DNA from: Pelomonas sp. SE-A7
GTDB lineage: Bacteria > Pseudomonadota > Gammaproteobacteria > Burkholderiales > Burkholderiaceae_C
NCBI RefSeq assembly: GCF_030345705.1
Contig: NZ_JAUASW010000001.1
Coordinates: 930,001 to 994,000, forward strand
DNA: 64,000 nt
Direction: 5' to 3'
The position numbers and the translations under genes are program-made. The notes beneath the pieces are model-generated. The model saw nothing but the letters and a program-made list of their open reading frames with translations, was not told the origin of the DNA and searched no databases. This document shows, piece after piece, positions 1-8,801 of this stretch (its first letter is position 1; the number at the start of each line of letters is the position of its first letter).

Positions 1-746
1 TGACGCCCTGTCTGGTACAGGAGTACTGCCAATCGACCGAGCGGCTGCTGGCTTTGCGAGACAGGGTGGTCGATCGAATGAACCGCTTCTTCAGCCCAGA
101 TGGCGAATGCCTGTCTGCGCTGTGTGATGACCTCAGCCTCGGCTTCCATGCATACAGACTTCACGACCTGGTCGGCAAGCTGGGATTCAGCTTGCTCTCG
201 CAGCGTCTGTTCGACGAAGCAAACCGTGAACTCAAACAGCAGATTGCCCATTTAAGAACAAATGGTTGGACACTCGTGCACCAGGCCTTCATGACTCGAG
301 CGAAGCCCGGCCTCAACATCGAATTCATTTCCACGACCGATGAAGAAGCAGACCTGGACTCGCCCAAGACTCAGGTGTTGCGCGTCGGCGTTCAGGTTCA
401 GGAGTGCGTCTACCGGCATTTCGTCAGTGTCCTCAAGCCGCTGAAGCATCCAGAACCTCTGGCAGCTGTCGTCGAGCTGCTCGGTAGACGCGAGGACGAA
501 ATGCCGTCCGAGTGGTGGCAAGTGCGCGCCCTAGACAAGCCGGCGGATGAGCAAGGCGAGGCCAGCCTTGAGCCTGCAAGGGCTGGCAAGTTCGACGATA
601 AGGCCTTCCTGTACACGCACAGGGATGCACACGATCTCAGCTACGAGCGATTGCGTGCGGCGATCCTAGACAGCCTTATGCAAGCCATTGGACTGCTTCA
701 ACCGGAGACGAAGTTCCGCGAGCAAGCCATCGCCTTGCTCAACTAG
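1..746 (+). CDS. hypothetical protein, 5' end cut by window edge
   Basis: The reading frame that ends with TAG at 744-746 is open all the way to the left edge. A TTG at 54 and an ATG at 78 are possible internal starts, but codons 3-53 are also open, so the gene probably begins outside the window. The visible part is about 247 residues, soluble, rich in charged residues, with no signal peptide or membrane segment. I recognise no family. The region has lower GC and less wobble bias than the sugar genes further right, which fits accessory DNA. It reads toward the WYL regulator, 26 bp downstream, but no shared promoter evidence is visible. Confidence 0.55.
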   Translation, partial: TPCLVQEYCQSTERLLALRDRVVDRMNRFFSPDGECLSALCDDLSLGFHAYRLHDLVGKLGFSLLSQRLFDEANRELKQQIAHLRTNGWTLVHQAFMTRAKPGLNIEFISTTDEEADLDSPKTQVLRVGVQVQECVYRHFVSVLKPLKHPEPLAAVVELLGRREDEMPSEWWQVRALDKPADEQGEASLEPARAGKFDDKAFLYTHRDAHDLSYERLRAAILDSLMQAIGLLQPETKFREQAIALLN

Positions 747-772
747 CCTGATTCGACGCCCTGCTCAGACCC

Positions 773-1807
773 ATGCCCTCCTCCCCCACCCCCAAGTCCC
801 TGCGCCGCCTTCTCGACCTGCTGTCGGCCCTGCCGGTCAGCGCTCAGGCCACGGTGGCGGAGCTGCGCCAGGCCTTGGGTGAGCGGGGCAATGCGGTTGA
901 GCCCCGCACCGTCCAGCGCGACCTTCGCTTGCTGCAGCGGCATTTCGAGATCGAATGCGACGAAGGCAGCAAGCCGCATGGCTGGCGCTGGCGCTCGATG
1001 GCGGCCCGGCAGGCCGTGGCCGGCATGTCCACGCCCGAGGCGCTGAGCCTGGTGCTGGTGGCCCGGCATCTGCGGGCTGCGCTGCCGGCCAGCTGGAGTC
1101 CGCGGCTGCAGGAGCTGTTCGCCCAGGCCCAGCAGGTGCTGGACCGGCAGGGGCCGCGAGCCGGCGCGAGGCGTTGGGCCGACAAGCTGCAGGTGGTGCC
1201 GCCCGGACTGGCCCTCAAGCCGCCGGCCCTGCCCACTGAAGACCTGCTGGCCGAAGTGGCCGAGGCCCTGATGCAGGACCGGCAGCTGGACCTGCGCTAT
1301 CGCAAGGGCTCGGCGAGCCAGGCCGCCCACTACCGGCTCCATCCGCTGGGCTTGCTGCTGCGCGGCCATGCGCTTTACCTGGTCGCCCTGAGCGACTCCG
1401 CGCGGCACGAGGTGCCGCGCCTGTTTGCCCTGCACCGCGTGCAGGCTGCTTCCATGCGGCCCGAGCCGGTGGCGATTCCCGAGGGCCTGAGCCTGGCGCA
1501 AGCCATGGCGGACGGGCGCGGCCAGTTCGGCGCAATGGCTTCCAACCAGGCGCTGGACCTGAAGCTGGCCTGCAGCGCCTCGCTGGCGGCCGTGCTGGAC
1601 GAGGCGCCGCTGGACGAATCCCAGCAACTGACGCCAATGGCCGATGGCCGGGTGCTGCTGCAGGTGCGCTTGAAACCCAGCTGGGAGTTGCGCTGGTGGC
1701 TGCTCGGTCATATCGACGAGATCGAGCTGCTCGCGCCGACCGAGCTCAGGGACGAGATCCGTCAGACGCTGGAGACCGCACTCCAGCGGCACGGCAAATC
1801 GGGCTGA
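773..1807 (+). CDS. WYL-domain transcriptional regulator (YafY type)
   Basis: A 344-residue protein with an N-terminal winged helix-turn-helix at about residues 1-75 (RTVQRDLRLLQRHFEIECDE is typical of YafY-type regulators) and a WYL domain at about residues 150-250, seen in LDLRYRKG, then HPLGLLLRGHALYLVALS and the arginine-rich PRLFALHRV segment. The tail (VLLQVRLKPSWELRWWLLG) is the usual WCX extension. WYL proteins are ligand-sensing regulators, several of which are known to respond to nucleic acids or DNA damage or to control defence islands. The next gene on the same strand starts 54 bp downstream, so the two may be co-transcribed. Function beyond regulation cannot be read from sequence. 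Confidence 0.85.
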   Translation: MPSSPTPKSLRRLLDLLSALPVSAQATVAELRQALGERGNAVEPRTVQRDLRLLQRHFEIECDEGSKPHGWRWRSMAARQAVAGMSTPEALSLVLVARHLRAALPASWSPRLQELFAQAQQVLDRQGPRAGARRWADKLQVVPPGLALKPPALPTEDLLAEVAEALMQDRQLDLRYRKGSASQAAHYRLHPLGLLLRGHALYLVALSDSARHEVPRLFALHRVQAASMRPEPVAIPEGLSLAQAMADGRGQFGAMASNQALDLKLACSASLAAVLDEAPLDESQQLTPMADGRVLLQVRLKPSWELRWWLLGHIDEIELLAPTELRDEIRQTLETALQRHGKSG

Positions 1808-1861
1808 GCCACGAGCGGCTGCTGCGACCCATTCGGTCGCAAGCGCCTCGATGCTGGGGCG

Positions 1862-2539
1862 ATGAATCCCCTGCCCCAAGTCCGCTGGCCCGTCGTCGGC
1901 CCCCGCTTGTCCGCAGCCAGCCATGCGCCCCTGCTGTTCCTGGACTTCGATGGCGTGCTGCATCCCAACGGCGCGGCGCCCGCGGTCTGGTTCAAGCAAG
2001 CCGGCCCCCTGATGGCGCTGCTGCACCGCTGGCCGACCCTGGATGTCGTGATTTCATCGAGCTGGCGCTTCCACCACGAATGGAAGGACTTGCTGGACCT
2101 GCTGCCAACGGCGCTGGCCGAGCGAGCCCAGGGATGCACAGGCGCCGCCCACACCGGAGCGCTGGCCCGCCACACCGAGATCCTGAACTACTGGCAAGAG
2201 CATGGCGGCGGGCGCCCCTGGCTGGCCCTCGACGACTCGGTCTGGGAGTTCCCGGTGCATTGCGACCGGCTGATCGCCTGCGATGGCGCCCTGGGCTTGC
2301 GACCGGCACAGCTATTGCAGCTGGAGGCCTGGTTGGAGTCCCTCAGGCTGCTGCCGGCGCTATCGTTCGAACAGATCAGCGCCGCTGCCGACCATGTGCG
2401 ATCCAGCCGAGACGCCTCGATCAGCTCGCTGCAACGCAAGCTGCGCGTTGGCTACCGCACCGCACAGGCCCTGCTGGCCGCGCTGGAGGGCGAGCTGGTG
2501 TCCGCCCCGGACCGCGAAGGCCTGCGGCGGATGCTCTGA
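1862..2539 (+). CDS. HAD-like hydrolase fused to an FtsK-gamma-like winged helix
   Basis: A 225-residue protein. The N-terminal two thirds carry a HAD phosphatase signature: motif I LFLDFDGVLHPNG at about residues 23-35, motif II in VVISSSWR, and a late acidic pair in WLALDDSVWEFP. This resembles the HAD domain found in Swiss-Army-knife RNA repair proteins. From about residue 170 to the end the sequence changes to a compact winged helix (DASISSLQRKLRVGYRTAQA, then LVSAPDREGLRRML) that closely follows the pattern of the FtsK gamma domain, which reads KOPS sites. The combination is not one I know. It follows the WYL regulator and ends 4 bp from the convergent kinase gene. The HAD call is firm; the gamma-domain call is by motif resemblance. 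Confidence 0.75.
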   Translation: MNPLPQVRWPVVGPRLSAASHAPLLFLDFDGVLHPNGAAPAVWFKQAGPLMALLHRWPTLDVVISSSWRFHHEWKDLLDLLPTALAERAQGCTGAAHTGALARHTEILNYWQEHGGGRPWLALDDSVWEFPVHCDRLIACDGALGLRPAQLLQLEAWLESLRLLPALSFEQISAAADHVRSSRDASISSLQRKLRVGYRTAQALLAALEGELVSAPDREGLRRML

Positions 2540-2543
2540 ACCG

Positions 2544-3938
2544 CTAGCTCGGCAGCCGGCGCCGCCAGCCCTGCGCATAGGCAGCCAGGCCCGGCAAGGC
2601 CAGCGGCGCCACCGGCTGCTGAAGTTGCTCGCCATCGGCCTTGGCGCCCCATTGCTGCAGCAGCCAGCCCCCGGCCGTCGTGCCGCTGGCGTCGTCGGAC
2701 ACGACGACGCGGCGGTCCGGCTTCAGGCCGGCCAGCAAAGGACCGAACCAGGGGTTGGCGGTGAACGCGCCCTCGACCACGATGGCGCCCTGCTCCACGC
2801 CCAGCGCGTCCAGGCACCAGTCGGTCATCAGGACGGCGTAGAGCGTGGCCAGGGCCGAACGCTCGGCCGCCGTCTTCGGTTTCGGGCCTTCGATGCTGCC
2901 GACCCGGCCCGCGAATGGGCCGCCAGTCTCGGCGAAGCAAGGCAGCGCATGGGTGCCGAGCGCGATCAGGCGCTCGATGTCGCCCAGGTCGAATTCAGCC
3001 GGCGGACTGCCGGCCAGCGCCGCGAATTCGCGGCCGCCCATGAATCGCATGCAGGGCACGGCCTCGCCGAGCACGTTGCAGTTGGCCAGCATGTCCTGGC
3101 TTTCGACCAGCGGCCGGGTCGCCGAGCCCAAGGCCGCCGCAATCACCCAGGTGCCGGTGGACAGCACAGTGCAGGGTTCGCCGCCATCGGCCTGCCGGGC
3201 CAGGATGTGGCGCAGCAGCGAGGCATTGCTGTCGTGGATGCCGCAGACCACCTCGCAGCCCTCGGGCAAGCCGGTCAGCGCGCGCACTTCCGGCGTCAGC
3301 ACTCCCAGGCGCTCCCAGGCCATACGCAGCGGTGGCAGCTGGGTCTGCCAGCCCATGCTTTCAACCAGCGATGAATAGTCCTGCGACGCCGGATTCCACA
3401 AATCCGTGTGGCAGCCCAGCGAGGTGACCTCGCCGGCCAGCACGCCACAAAGCCGCCAGGCCCAGTACTGCGGATACATCAGGATGGCCTGGGCCCGGGC
3501 GAACTCAGCGGGATGCCGGTTCGCCAGCCAGTGCAATTGCCGGCCGAGGTTGAGGCCGGCTGACAGCTCAGGTGATTGGGTCTGGTCGAAGGCCGGGCGC
3601 ACGGCGGCATAGGCTTCATCGACGAAGCCATGCTCGTAGTCCAGCACCGGCAGGACCAGGCCGCGCTCGTCCACCAGGGCGGCCGTGGCGCCATGGGTCA
3701 CGGGCACGATGGCCTTGACCTCGGCCAGCGCCGCGAACTCGCGCATCTGGCCCAGCATCCAGTCCCACAGCCGCTCCACGTCGTGATGCGGATAGGGTCC
3801 GTCATGCCTCACCGCATTGGGCGTGCGGACCTCGGCCAGCAGGCCGCCGGCCGGGTCTATGAGGCTGAGCTTGCAGTTGGTCTTGCCTATGTCGAGGATG
3901 AGGCTGGCGCTGGGGCGACCCGGGTCACTCAGGCTCAT
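2544..3938 (-). CDS. FGGY-family sugar kinase, probable L-rhamnulose kinase
   Basis: A 464-residue kinase of the FGGY/ASKHA fold: N-terminal phosphate motif LILDIGKTNCKLSL, and STGTWVIAAALG and VVVEGAFTANPWF in the C-terminal half. It would phosphorylate L-rhamnulose to rhamnulose-1-phosphate, feeding the aldolase encoded divergently at 5250. The start is the ATG at 3938, which overlaps the stop of the upstream DeoR gene in an ATGA arrangement, so the two are translationally coupled. The assignment to rhamnulose rather than fuculose or another ketose rests on the neighbouring isomerase and mutarotase, not on substrate residues. It ends 4 bp from the convergent HAD gene with no visible terminator. 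Confidence 0.85.
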   Translation of the reverse strand: MSLSDPGRPSASLILDIGKTNCKLSLIDPAGGLLAEVRTPNAVRHDGPYPHHDVERLWDWMLGQMREFAALAEVKAIVPVTHGATAALVDERGLVLPVLDYEHGFVDEAYAAVRPAFDQTQSPELSAGLNLGRQLHWLANRHPAEFARAQAILMYPQYWAWRLCGVLAGEVTSLGCHTDLWNPASQDYSSLVESMGWQTQLPPLRMAWERLGVLTPEVRALTGLPEGCEVVCGIHDSNASLLRHILARQADGGEPCTVLSTGTWVIAAALGSATRPLVESQDMLANCNVLGEAVPCMRFMGGREFAALAGSPPAEFDLGDIERLIALGTHALPCFAETGGPFAGRVGSIEGPKPKTAAERSALATLYAVLMTDWCLDALGVEQGAIVVEGAFTANPWFGPLLAGLKPDRRVVVSDDASGTTAGGWLLQQWGAKADGEQLQQPVAPLALPGLAAYAQGWRRRLPS

Positions 3939-4816
3939 CCGGCGGCTACCAGTCCGGCTTCGTGACTCCGAAACAGGGAGGCGATCTCGGGCGGCTCGCC
4001 CTCCACCGCGTAGGCCGGGTCGTTCAGGGCGCTGAAGGGCTCGGGCTCCACGGTCACGACCTTGACGCCGTACTGCTCCAGCAGCTGCACGGCGCTGTCC
4101 GAAGCATGGGTGTCGGTGATCACGGTCGAGACCCGGTTCAGGCCGCACAGGATCAGGCCGGCCTTGCGGCTGAACTTGGAGCTGTCGGCCAGCACCACCA
4201 GCTCTTCGGCCTGGCCTATCAGCCGCTTCTCGGCCTGGATCAGCAGCGGGTCGGCTTCCATCAGGCCCAGGATGGACAGGCCGTAGACGCTCATGAACAT
4301 CTTGGCCGCGTAATGGTGCTGGGCGATGTCGTTCTCGAACGGACTCAGGATCACGTTCTGCTCGCGATAGACCTTGCCGCCCGGCAGGATGATTTCGTTG
4401 TCGCTCGAGACCAGCAGCCGCTCGGCCATCAGGAATGAGTTGGTGAGGATCTTGAGCTGCCGGTCGACCAGGAACTCGACCATCATGTAGGTGGTCGTGC
4501 CGCCATTGATGATGATGGTCTCGCCGTCCCGGCACATACCTGTGGCATACCTCGCGATGGCCCTTTTCTCGGCCGCGTTGGCGAGTATGTTGCTCTGGAA
4601 TGTTTCGCTCGACAGATTGAATGAGCGTTTCTTCTGCTGGAGTTTCTGGGCACCACCCCGGGTGCGCGTCAGCTGGTTTTTGGCGGCCAGCCAGGCAATA
4701 TCCCGGCGGACCGTCGCGGCCGAAGCCGCGAGCCAGTCCATCAATTGCGGAACCGAGGCCTGGTCATGCTCGTCGAGCAGCTTGAGCAGGCGCTTGTGAC
4801 GTTTGTGATTGATCAT
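3935..4816 (-). CDS. DeoR-family regulator, probable rhamnose regulator
   Basis: A 293-residue protein with an N-terminal helix-turn-helix (KRHKRLLKLLDEHDQASVPQ and AATVRRDIAWLAA) followed by a DeoR C-terminal sugar-phosphate sensor (GETIIINGGTTTYMMVEFL, VVLADSSKF, GLNRVSTVITD). I use ATG 4816, because AAGG lies about 10 nt before it; a GTG nine bases earlier would sit on top of that Shine-Dalgarno. Rhamnose loci in rhizobia are controlled by a DeoR-type RhaR, so a comparable role is likely, with a phosphorylated rhamnose intermediate as inducer. It is transcribed with the kinase and divergently from the rhamnose catabolic operon; the shared 433-bp gap holds candidate operators. Confidence 0.88.
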   Translation of the reverse strand: MINHKRHKRLLKLLDEHDQASVPQLMDWLAASAATVRRDIAWLAAKNQLTRTRGGAQKLQQKKRSFNLSSETFQSNILANAAEKRAIARYATGMCRDGETIIINGGTTTYMMVEFLVDRQLKILTNSFLMAERLLVSSDNEIILPGGKVYREQNVILSPFENDIAQHHYAAKMFMSVYGLSILGLMEADPLLIQAEKRLIGQAEELVVLADSSKFSRKAGLILCGLNRVSTVITDTHASDSAVQLLEQYGVKVVTVEPEPFSALNDPAYAVEGEPPEIASLFRSHEAGLVAAG

Positions 4817-5249
4817 CGCGGCCACCTTGGCGGTCGGCCGGACCCCGGATGCTTCCTGGGGGTTTCGGCCGGTGTTGTCTCCTCATGCGGGGCCCTGGCG
4901 GCCCTGGAACGCATGCACGGCTGGGTTCTTCTGGTTCTGGTGGCTGCTCCGGCTTCGCTCAACTTCGATCAGGAATCCGAGCGCTTGGACAGCCTGCGGG
5001 CAGGTTACGCCAGGGTACGGGGCGGGTCAATCAAGAAACGCTCAAGTCCGTGATTGCTTCGGACGAAGCCGGCCGAGCCTGGTCGGGGAATCAATCATCC
5101 TTTTGATTTACTGCGCCGCCCATGAAACAGCGGCCCGGCTTGGGATCACACTTCGCCCCGAAGCGGCCGGCAAAGGCCGTCCGCCGCGCCCTGAATACCG
5201 GCCCCGCTGGTCCAGAAGGCCCGCCAGAATCAACACAGGTGACATTGCG
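4817..5249. other. divergent control region of the rhamnose locus
   Basis: A gap of 433 bp between the DeoR start and the ATG of the aldolase/SDR gene. No convincing ORF lies in it. AATCAA or its complement TTGATT recurs: CAATCAAG at 5028-5035, AATCAA at 5089-5094 and TTGATT at 5103-5108. These are the likely targets of the adjacent DeoR protein. I see no clear sigma-70 hexamers at a standard spacing. Confidence 0.5.
5089..5113. promoter_or_regulatory. candidate operator of the rhamnose regulator
   Basis: AATCAA (5089-5094) and TTGATT (5103-5108) form a perfect 6-bp inverted repeat with an 8-nt spacer. The right-hand 19 bases (5095-5113) match 16 of 19 positions of 30086-30104, upstream of the TonB receptor. 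Position about 140 bp before the aldolase gene and the recurrence elsewhere suggest a regulator site; which protein binds is inferred. Confidence 0.45.
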
Positions 5250-7358
5250 ATGACCGACTCCGCTCAAGCCCAGTCCCGGGCACCCATCAACTCGCTGTGG
5301 GACGACGCCAAGGCCGCCACGCTGAGTGCTCCCGAATTGCTGCTGTACCGCTCGAATCTGCTTGGCTCGGATTTGCGGGTCACCAATTTCGGCGGTGGCA
5401 ATACCTCCGCGAAAATCATCCAGCAGGATTATCTGAGCGGCCTCGATACCGAGGTGCTGTGGGTCAAGGGATCCGGCGGCGACCTCGGCTCGATCAAGCT
5501 CGACGGCTTCTCGACGCTCTACATGGACAAGCTGCGGGCGCTGAAAGAACGCTACCGCGGCCTGGCCCATGAAGACGAGATGGTGGACTACCTGCCCCAC
5601 TGCACCTTCAACCTGAATCCGCGCGCCGCCAGCATTGATACGCCGCTGCATGCCTACATCCAGCGGGCCCATGTGGACCACATGCATCCGGACGCGATCA
5701 TCGCCATCGCCGCCTGCAAGAACAGCCGCCAGCTGACCGAGACCATCTTCGGCGGCCAGCTGGGCTGGCTGGCCTGGCAGCGCCCGGGCTATGACCTGGG
5801 CCTCAAGCTGGAAGCGCTGTCCACCCAGCAACCCCAGCTCAAGGGCATCATCCTCGAGGGCCACGGCCTGTTCACCTGGGGCGATACCGCCAAGTCCTGC
5901 TACGAGACCACGCTGGAGATGATCCGCCTGGCCGAACAGTGGCTGGCCGAGAACGAGCGCCAGCCCTCTTTCGGCGGCGCCAAGCATGGCCAGCTCGATG
6001 CCGAGGCCCGCGCCGCCGTGGCCGCCAAGGTGATGCCGGCCCTGCGCGGCCGCATAGGCAAGGCCGAGCGCAAGCTGGGCCATTTCGACGACAGCGCGGC
6101 CGTGCTTCAATTCGTCTGCAGCCAGGACCTGCCGGCGCTGGCCGCCCTGGGCACCTCCTGCCCCGACCATTTCCTGCGCACCAAGATCCGCCCGCTGGTG
6201 CTGGACTTCGACCCGGCCCAGCCCGACGTCGATGCCCTGCTCGCCAGCCTGGACGCCAAGCTCGATGCCTACCGCGCCGACTACGCGGCCTACTACGAGC
6301 GCTGCAAGCGCCCGACCAGCCCGGCCATGCGCGATGCCAATCCGGTGATCTACCTGATCCCCGGCGTGGGCATGCTGTCCTTCGCCAAGGACAAGGCCAC
6401 GGCCCGCATCGCCGCCGAGTTCTATGTCAACGCGATCAATGTGATGCGCGGCGCCAATGGCGTGGACCAGTACGTGGGCCTGCCCGAGCAGGAAGCCTTC
6501 GACATCGAATACTGGCTGCTCGAGGAAGCCAAGCTCCAGCGCATGCCCAAGCCCAAGAGCCTGGCCGGCCGTGTGGCCCTGGTCACCGGCGGTGCCGGCG
6601 GCATCGGCCAGGCCGTGGCCCGCCAGCTGCTGGCCGAGGGCGCCTGCGTGATGTTGACCGACATCGACGCCGAGGCGCTGGAGCAAGCCCGCCTGGCGTT
6701 GACCAAGGCAGCGGGCAAAGACAGCGTGGCCGCGGTGCGCGGCGACATCACGGCAGAAAGCCAAGTCGAGTCGCTGCTCAACGCCACGGCCCTGCGCTTC
6801 GGCGGCCTGGACATCCTCGTCTCCAACGCCGGCATCGCTTCGGCCGCGCCGCTGGAGGACACGACGCTGGAGATCTGGCAGCGCAACCAGAACATCCTGG
6901 TGACCGGCTACTTCCTGGTCGGCCGCGGCGCCTTCCGTCTGATGAAGCAGCAGGGCATAGGCGGCAGCATGGTCTTCGTCGCCAGCAAGAACGGCCTGGT
7001 CGCTTCGGCCGGTGCCTCGGCCTACTGCACGGCCAAGGCGGCCGAAATCCACCTGGCCCGCTGCATCGCACTGGAAGGCGCGGCCGTGGGCGTGCGGGTC
7101 AACGTGGTCAACCCCGACGCGGTGATACGCGGCTCGCGCATCTGGGACGGCAAGTGGAAGGAAGAGCGCGCCGCCTCGAACAAGATCGACTCGGACGACA
7201 TCGAGGAGTTCTATCGCCAGCGCAGCATGCTCAAGCTCAGCGTGCTGCCCGAGGACATCGCCGAGGCCGTCTACTTCCTGGCCAGCGACAAGGCCGGCAA
7301 GAGCACCGGCAACGTGATCAATGTGGACGCCGGCAACGCGGCCGCCTTCACAAGATGA
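5250..7358 (+). CDS. bifunctional rhamnulose-1-phosphate aldolase / short-chain dehydrogenase
   Basis: A 702-residue fusion. Residues about 1-420 form a class II aldolase domain (FGGGNTSAKI near the N-terminus, zinc-binding HVDHMHPDAI and EGHGLFTWG), which splits rhamnulose-1-phosphate into DHAP and L-lactaldehyde. Residues about 437-702 are a short-chain dehydrogenase with the nucleotide-binding GRVALVTGGAGGIGQ, NNAG-equivalent SNAGIASA and active-site SAYCTAKAA, expected to act on L-lactaldehyde. Such fusions are well known in rhamnose loci of Proteobacteria and Bacillus. The ATG at 5250 is chosen because the aldolase domain starts right after it; in-frame sequence upstream is poor. It is the first gene of the operon that runs to the esterase at 15.2 kb. 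Confidence 0.93.
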   Translation: MTDSAQAQSRAPINSLWDDAKAATLSAPELLLYRSNLLGSDLRVTNFGGGNTSAKIIQQDYLSGLDTEVLWVKGSGGDLGSIKLDGFSTLYMDKLRALKERYRGLAHEDEMVDYLPHCTFNLNPRAASIDTPLHAYIQRAHVDHMHPDAIIAIAACKNSRQLTETIFGGQLGWLAWQRPGYDLGLKLEALSTQQPQLKGIILEGHGLFTWGDTAKSCYETTLEMIRLAEQWLAENERQPSFGGAKHGQLDAEARAAVAAKVMPALRGRIGKAERKLGHFDDSAAVLQFVCSQDLPALAALGTSCPDHFLRTKIRPLVLDFDPAQPDVDALLASLDAKLDAYRADYAAYYERCKRPTSPAMRDANPVIYLIPGVGMLSFAKDKATARIAAEFYVNAINVMRGANGVDQYVGLPEQEAFDIEYWLLEEAKLQRMPKPKSLAGRVALVTGGAGGIGQAVARQLLAEGACVMLTDIDAEALEQARLALTKAAGKDSVAAVRGDITAESQVESLLNATALRFGGLDILVSNAGIASAAPLEDTTLEIWQRNQNILVTGYFLVGRGAFRLMKQQGIGGSMVFVASKNGLVASAGASAYCTAKAAEIHLARCIALEGAAVGVRVNVVNPDAVIRGSRIWDGKWKEERAASNKIDSDDIEEFYRQRSMLKLSVLPEDIAEAVYFLASDKAGKSTGNVINVDAGNAAAFTR

Positions 7359-7368
7359 AGCCCCTCGT

Positions 7369-7439
7369 CCAAGGAGTACCTTGGCCGGTCCCCCGCGGGG
7401 ACGGCGATGCTTGCGGTATTGAACCGCAAGCACATCGCC
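7369..7439 (+). other. three tandem hairpins between aldolase and isomerase genes
   Basis: Within a 145-bp intercistronic gap three inverted repeats follow one another: a 6-bp perfect stem with 4-nt loop (7369-7374/7379-7384), a 6-bp perfect stem with CGC loop (7388-7393/7397-7402), and a 15-bp stem interrupted by a 2-nt bulge (7403-7417/7423-7439). A further stem is possible at 7446-7451/7461-7466. No T-tract follows, so these do not look like a standard intrinsic terminator; mRNA stabilisation, processing or a repetitive palindromic element are alternatives. Confidence 0.6.
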
Positions 7440-7503
7440 CAATGCGGGCCGGCTAGGGAGCGGCCCGGCGCTCGGCCCGCAAAATCGAAATCAGGAGACA
7501 GAC

Positions 7504-8799
7504 ATGGACCACCTCATCGACGCCGGCCGCGTGGCCGCGCACAACGCCAAGGCGCAAGCCAACCTGCAGGCCGACTACGACGCGCTGGGCGGCATGCTCT
7601 CGCGCCGCGGCGTGGACATAGAGAAGATCACGGCGCAGGCGCAGCAGTTCGCCGTGGCCATCCCCAGCTGGGGCGTGGGCACCGGCGGCACCCGCTTCGC
7701 CCGCTTCCCCGGCCAGGGCGAGCCGCGCGACGTGATGGAGAAGCTGGAGGACTGCGCCGTCATCCACCAGCTGACCCGCGCCACGCCCACGGTCTCCCTG
7801 CACTTCCCCTGGGACAAGCCAGGCGATCCGGCCGCGCTGATGCAGCAGGCCGCCCGCTTCGGCCTCACGTTCGACGCCGTCAACTCCAACACCTTCCAGG
7901 ACCAGGCAGGCGCCGCCCAGACCTACAAGTACGGCAGCCTCACCGCCCAGAGCGCCGCGGTGCGCGAGCAGGCCATCGCCCACAACATCGAGTGCATTGA
8001 GCTGGGCAGGACGCTCGGCTCCAAGGGCCTCACGGTCTGGGTCGGCGACGGTGCCAACTTCCCGGGCCAGCACAATCTGCGCGGCTCGCTGGAGCGCTAC
8101 CTCGACAGCATGCGCAGCATCTACAAGGCGCTGCCTTCGGACTGGCTGATGTACATAGAGCACAAGCTGTTCGAGCCGGCCTTCTACGCCACCACCATCG
8201 CCGACTGGGGCACCAGCTTCGCCTGCGCCCAGCTGCTGGGCGACAAGGCCAAGTGCCTGGTGGACCTGGGCCACCACGCGCCCAACACCAACATCGAGAT
8301 GATCGTGGCCCGCCTGGCGCAGTTCGGCAAGCTGGGCGGCTTCCACTTCAACGACAGCAAGTACGGCGACGACGATCTGGACTCCGGCTCCATCGACCCG
8401 TTCCAGCTGTTCCTGGTCTTCAACGAGCTGGCCGATGCCGCGCTGCGCGATGGCGCGGCCTTCGCGCCGGCCTACATGCTGGACCAGTCGCACAACGTGA
8501 CCGACCCGATCGAGAGCCTGATGAGCAGCGCCGCCGAAGTACAGCGCGCCTTCGTGCAGGCCGCCCTGGTGGACCGCAAGGCCCTGGCCTCGCACCAGGA
8601 AGCCAATGACGCCCTGCAGTCGGCGCAGACGCTGAAGCAGGCCTTCCGCACCGACGTGGCGCCCATCCTCGCCATGGCCCGCGTGCGCAGCGGTGGCGCG
8701 GCCGACCCGGTGGCCTGCTACCGCGAGAGCGGCTATCGCGAAAGCGCGGCCGTCAAGCGCCCGGCCAGGGCCGGAGCCAGCGGCAGCGGCATCGTCTGA
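7504..8799 (+). CDS. rhaI: L-rhamnose isomerase, Pseudomonas stutzeri type
   Basis: A 431-residue TIM-barrel isomerase converting L-rhamnose to L-rhamnulose. Signature segments are IPSWGVGTGGTRFARFPG near the N-terminus, the metal-site acid in YIEHKLFEPAFYAT, DLGHHAPNTNIEM, and GGFHFNDSKYGDDDLD. This is the broad-specificity RhaI class rather than E. coli RhaA. The ATG at 7504 is preceded by AGGAG about 8 bases upstream. It is separated from the aldolase gene by the hairpin cluster and is followed 2 bp after its stop by the GH28 gene, so isomerase and glycosidase are tightly co-transcribed. Confidence 0.94.
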   Translation: MDHLIDAGRVAAHNAKAQANLQADYDALGGMLSRRGVDIEKITAQAQQFAVAIPSWGVGTGGTRFARFPGQGEPRDVMEKLEDCAVIHQLTRATPTVSLHFPWDKPGDPAALMQQAARFGLTFDAVNSNTFQDQAGAAQTYKYGSLTAQSAAVREQAIAHNIECIELGRTLGSKGLTVWVGDGANFPGQHNLRGSLERYLDSMRSIYKALPSDWLMYIEHKLFEPAFYATTIADWGTSFACAQLLGDKAKCLVDLGHHAPNTNIEMIVARLAQFGKLGGFHFNDSKYGDDDLDSGSIDPFQLFLVFNELADAALRDGAAFAPAYMLDQSHNVTDPIESLMSSAAEVQRAFVQAALVDRKALASHQEANDALQSAQTLKQAFRTDVAPILAMARVRSGGAADPVACYRESGYRESAAVKRPARAGASGSGIV

Positions 8800-8801
8800 C
8801 G

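Noticed and set aside
743..2026. A 427-codon minus-strand frame over the WYL and HAD genes
   Set aside because: Product is compositionally odd and spans two recognised genes in antisense.
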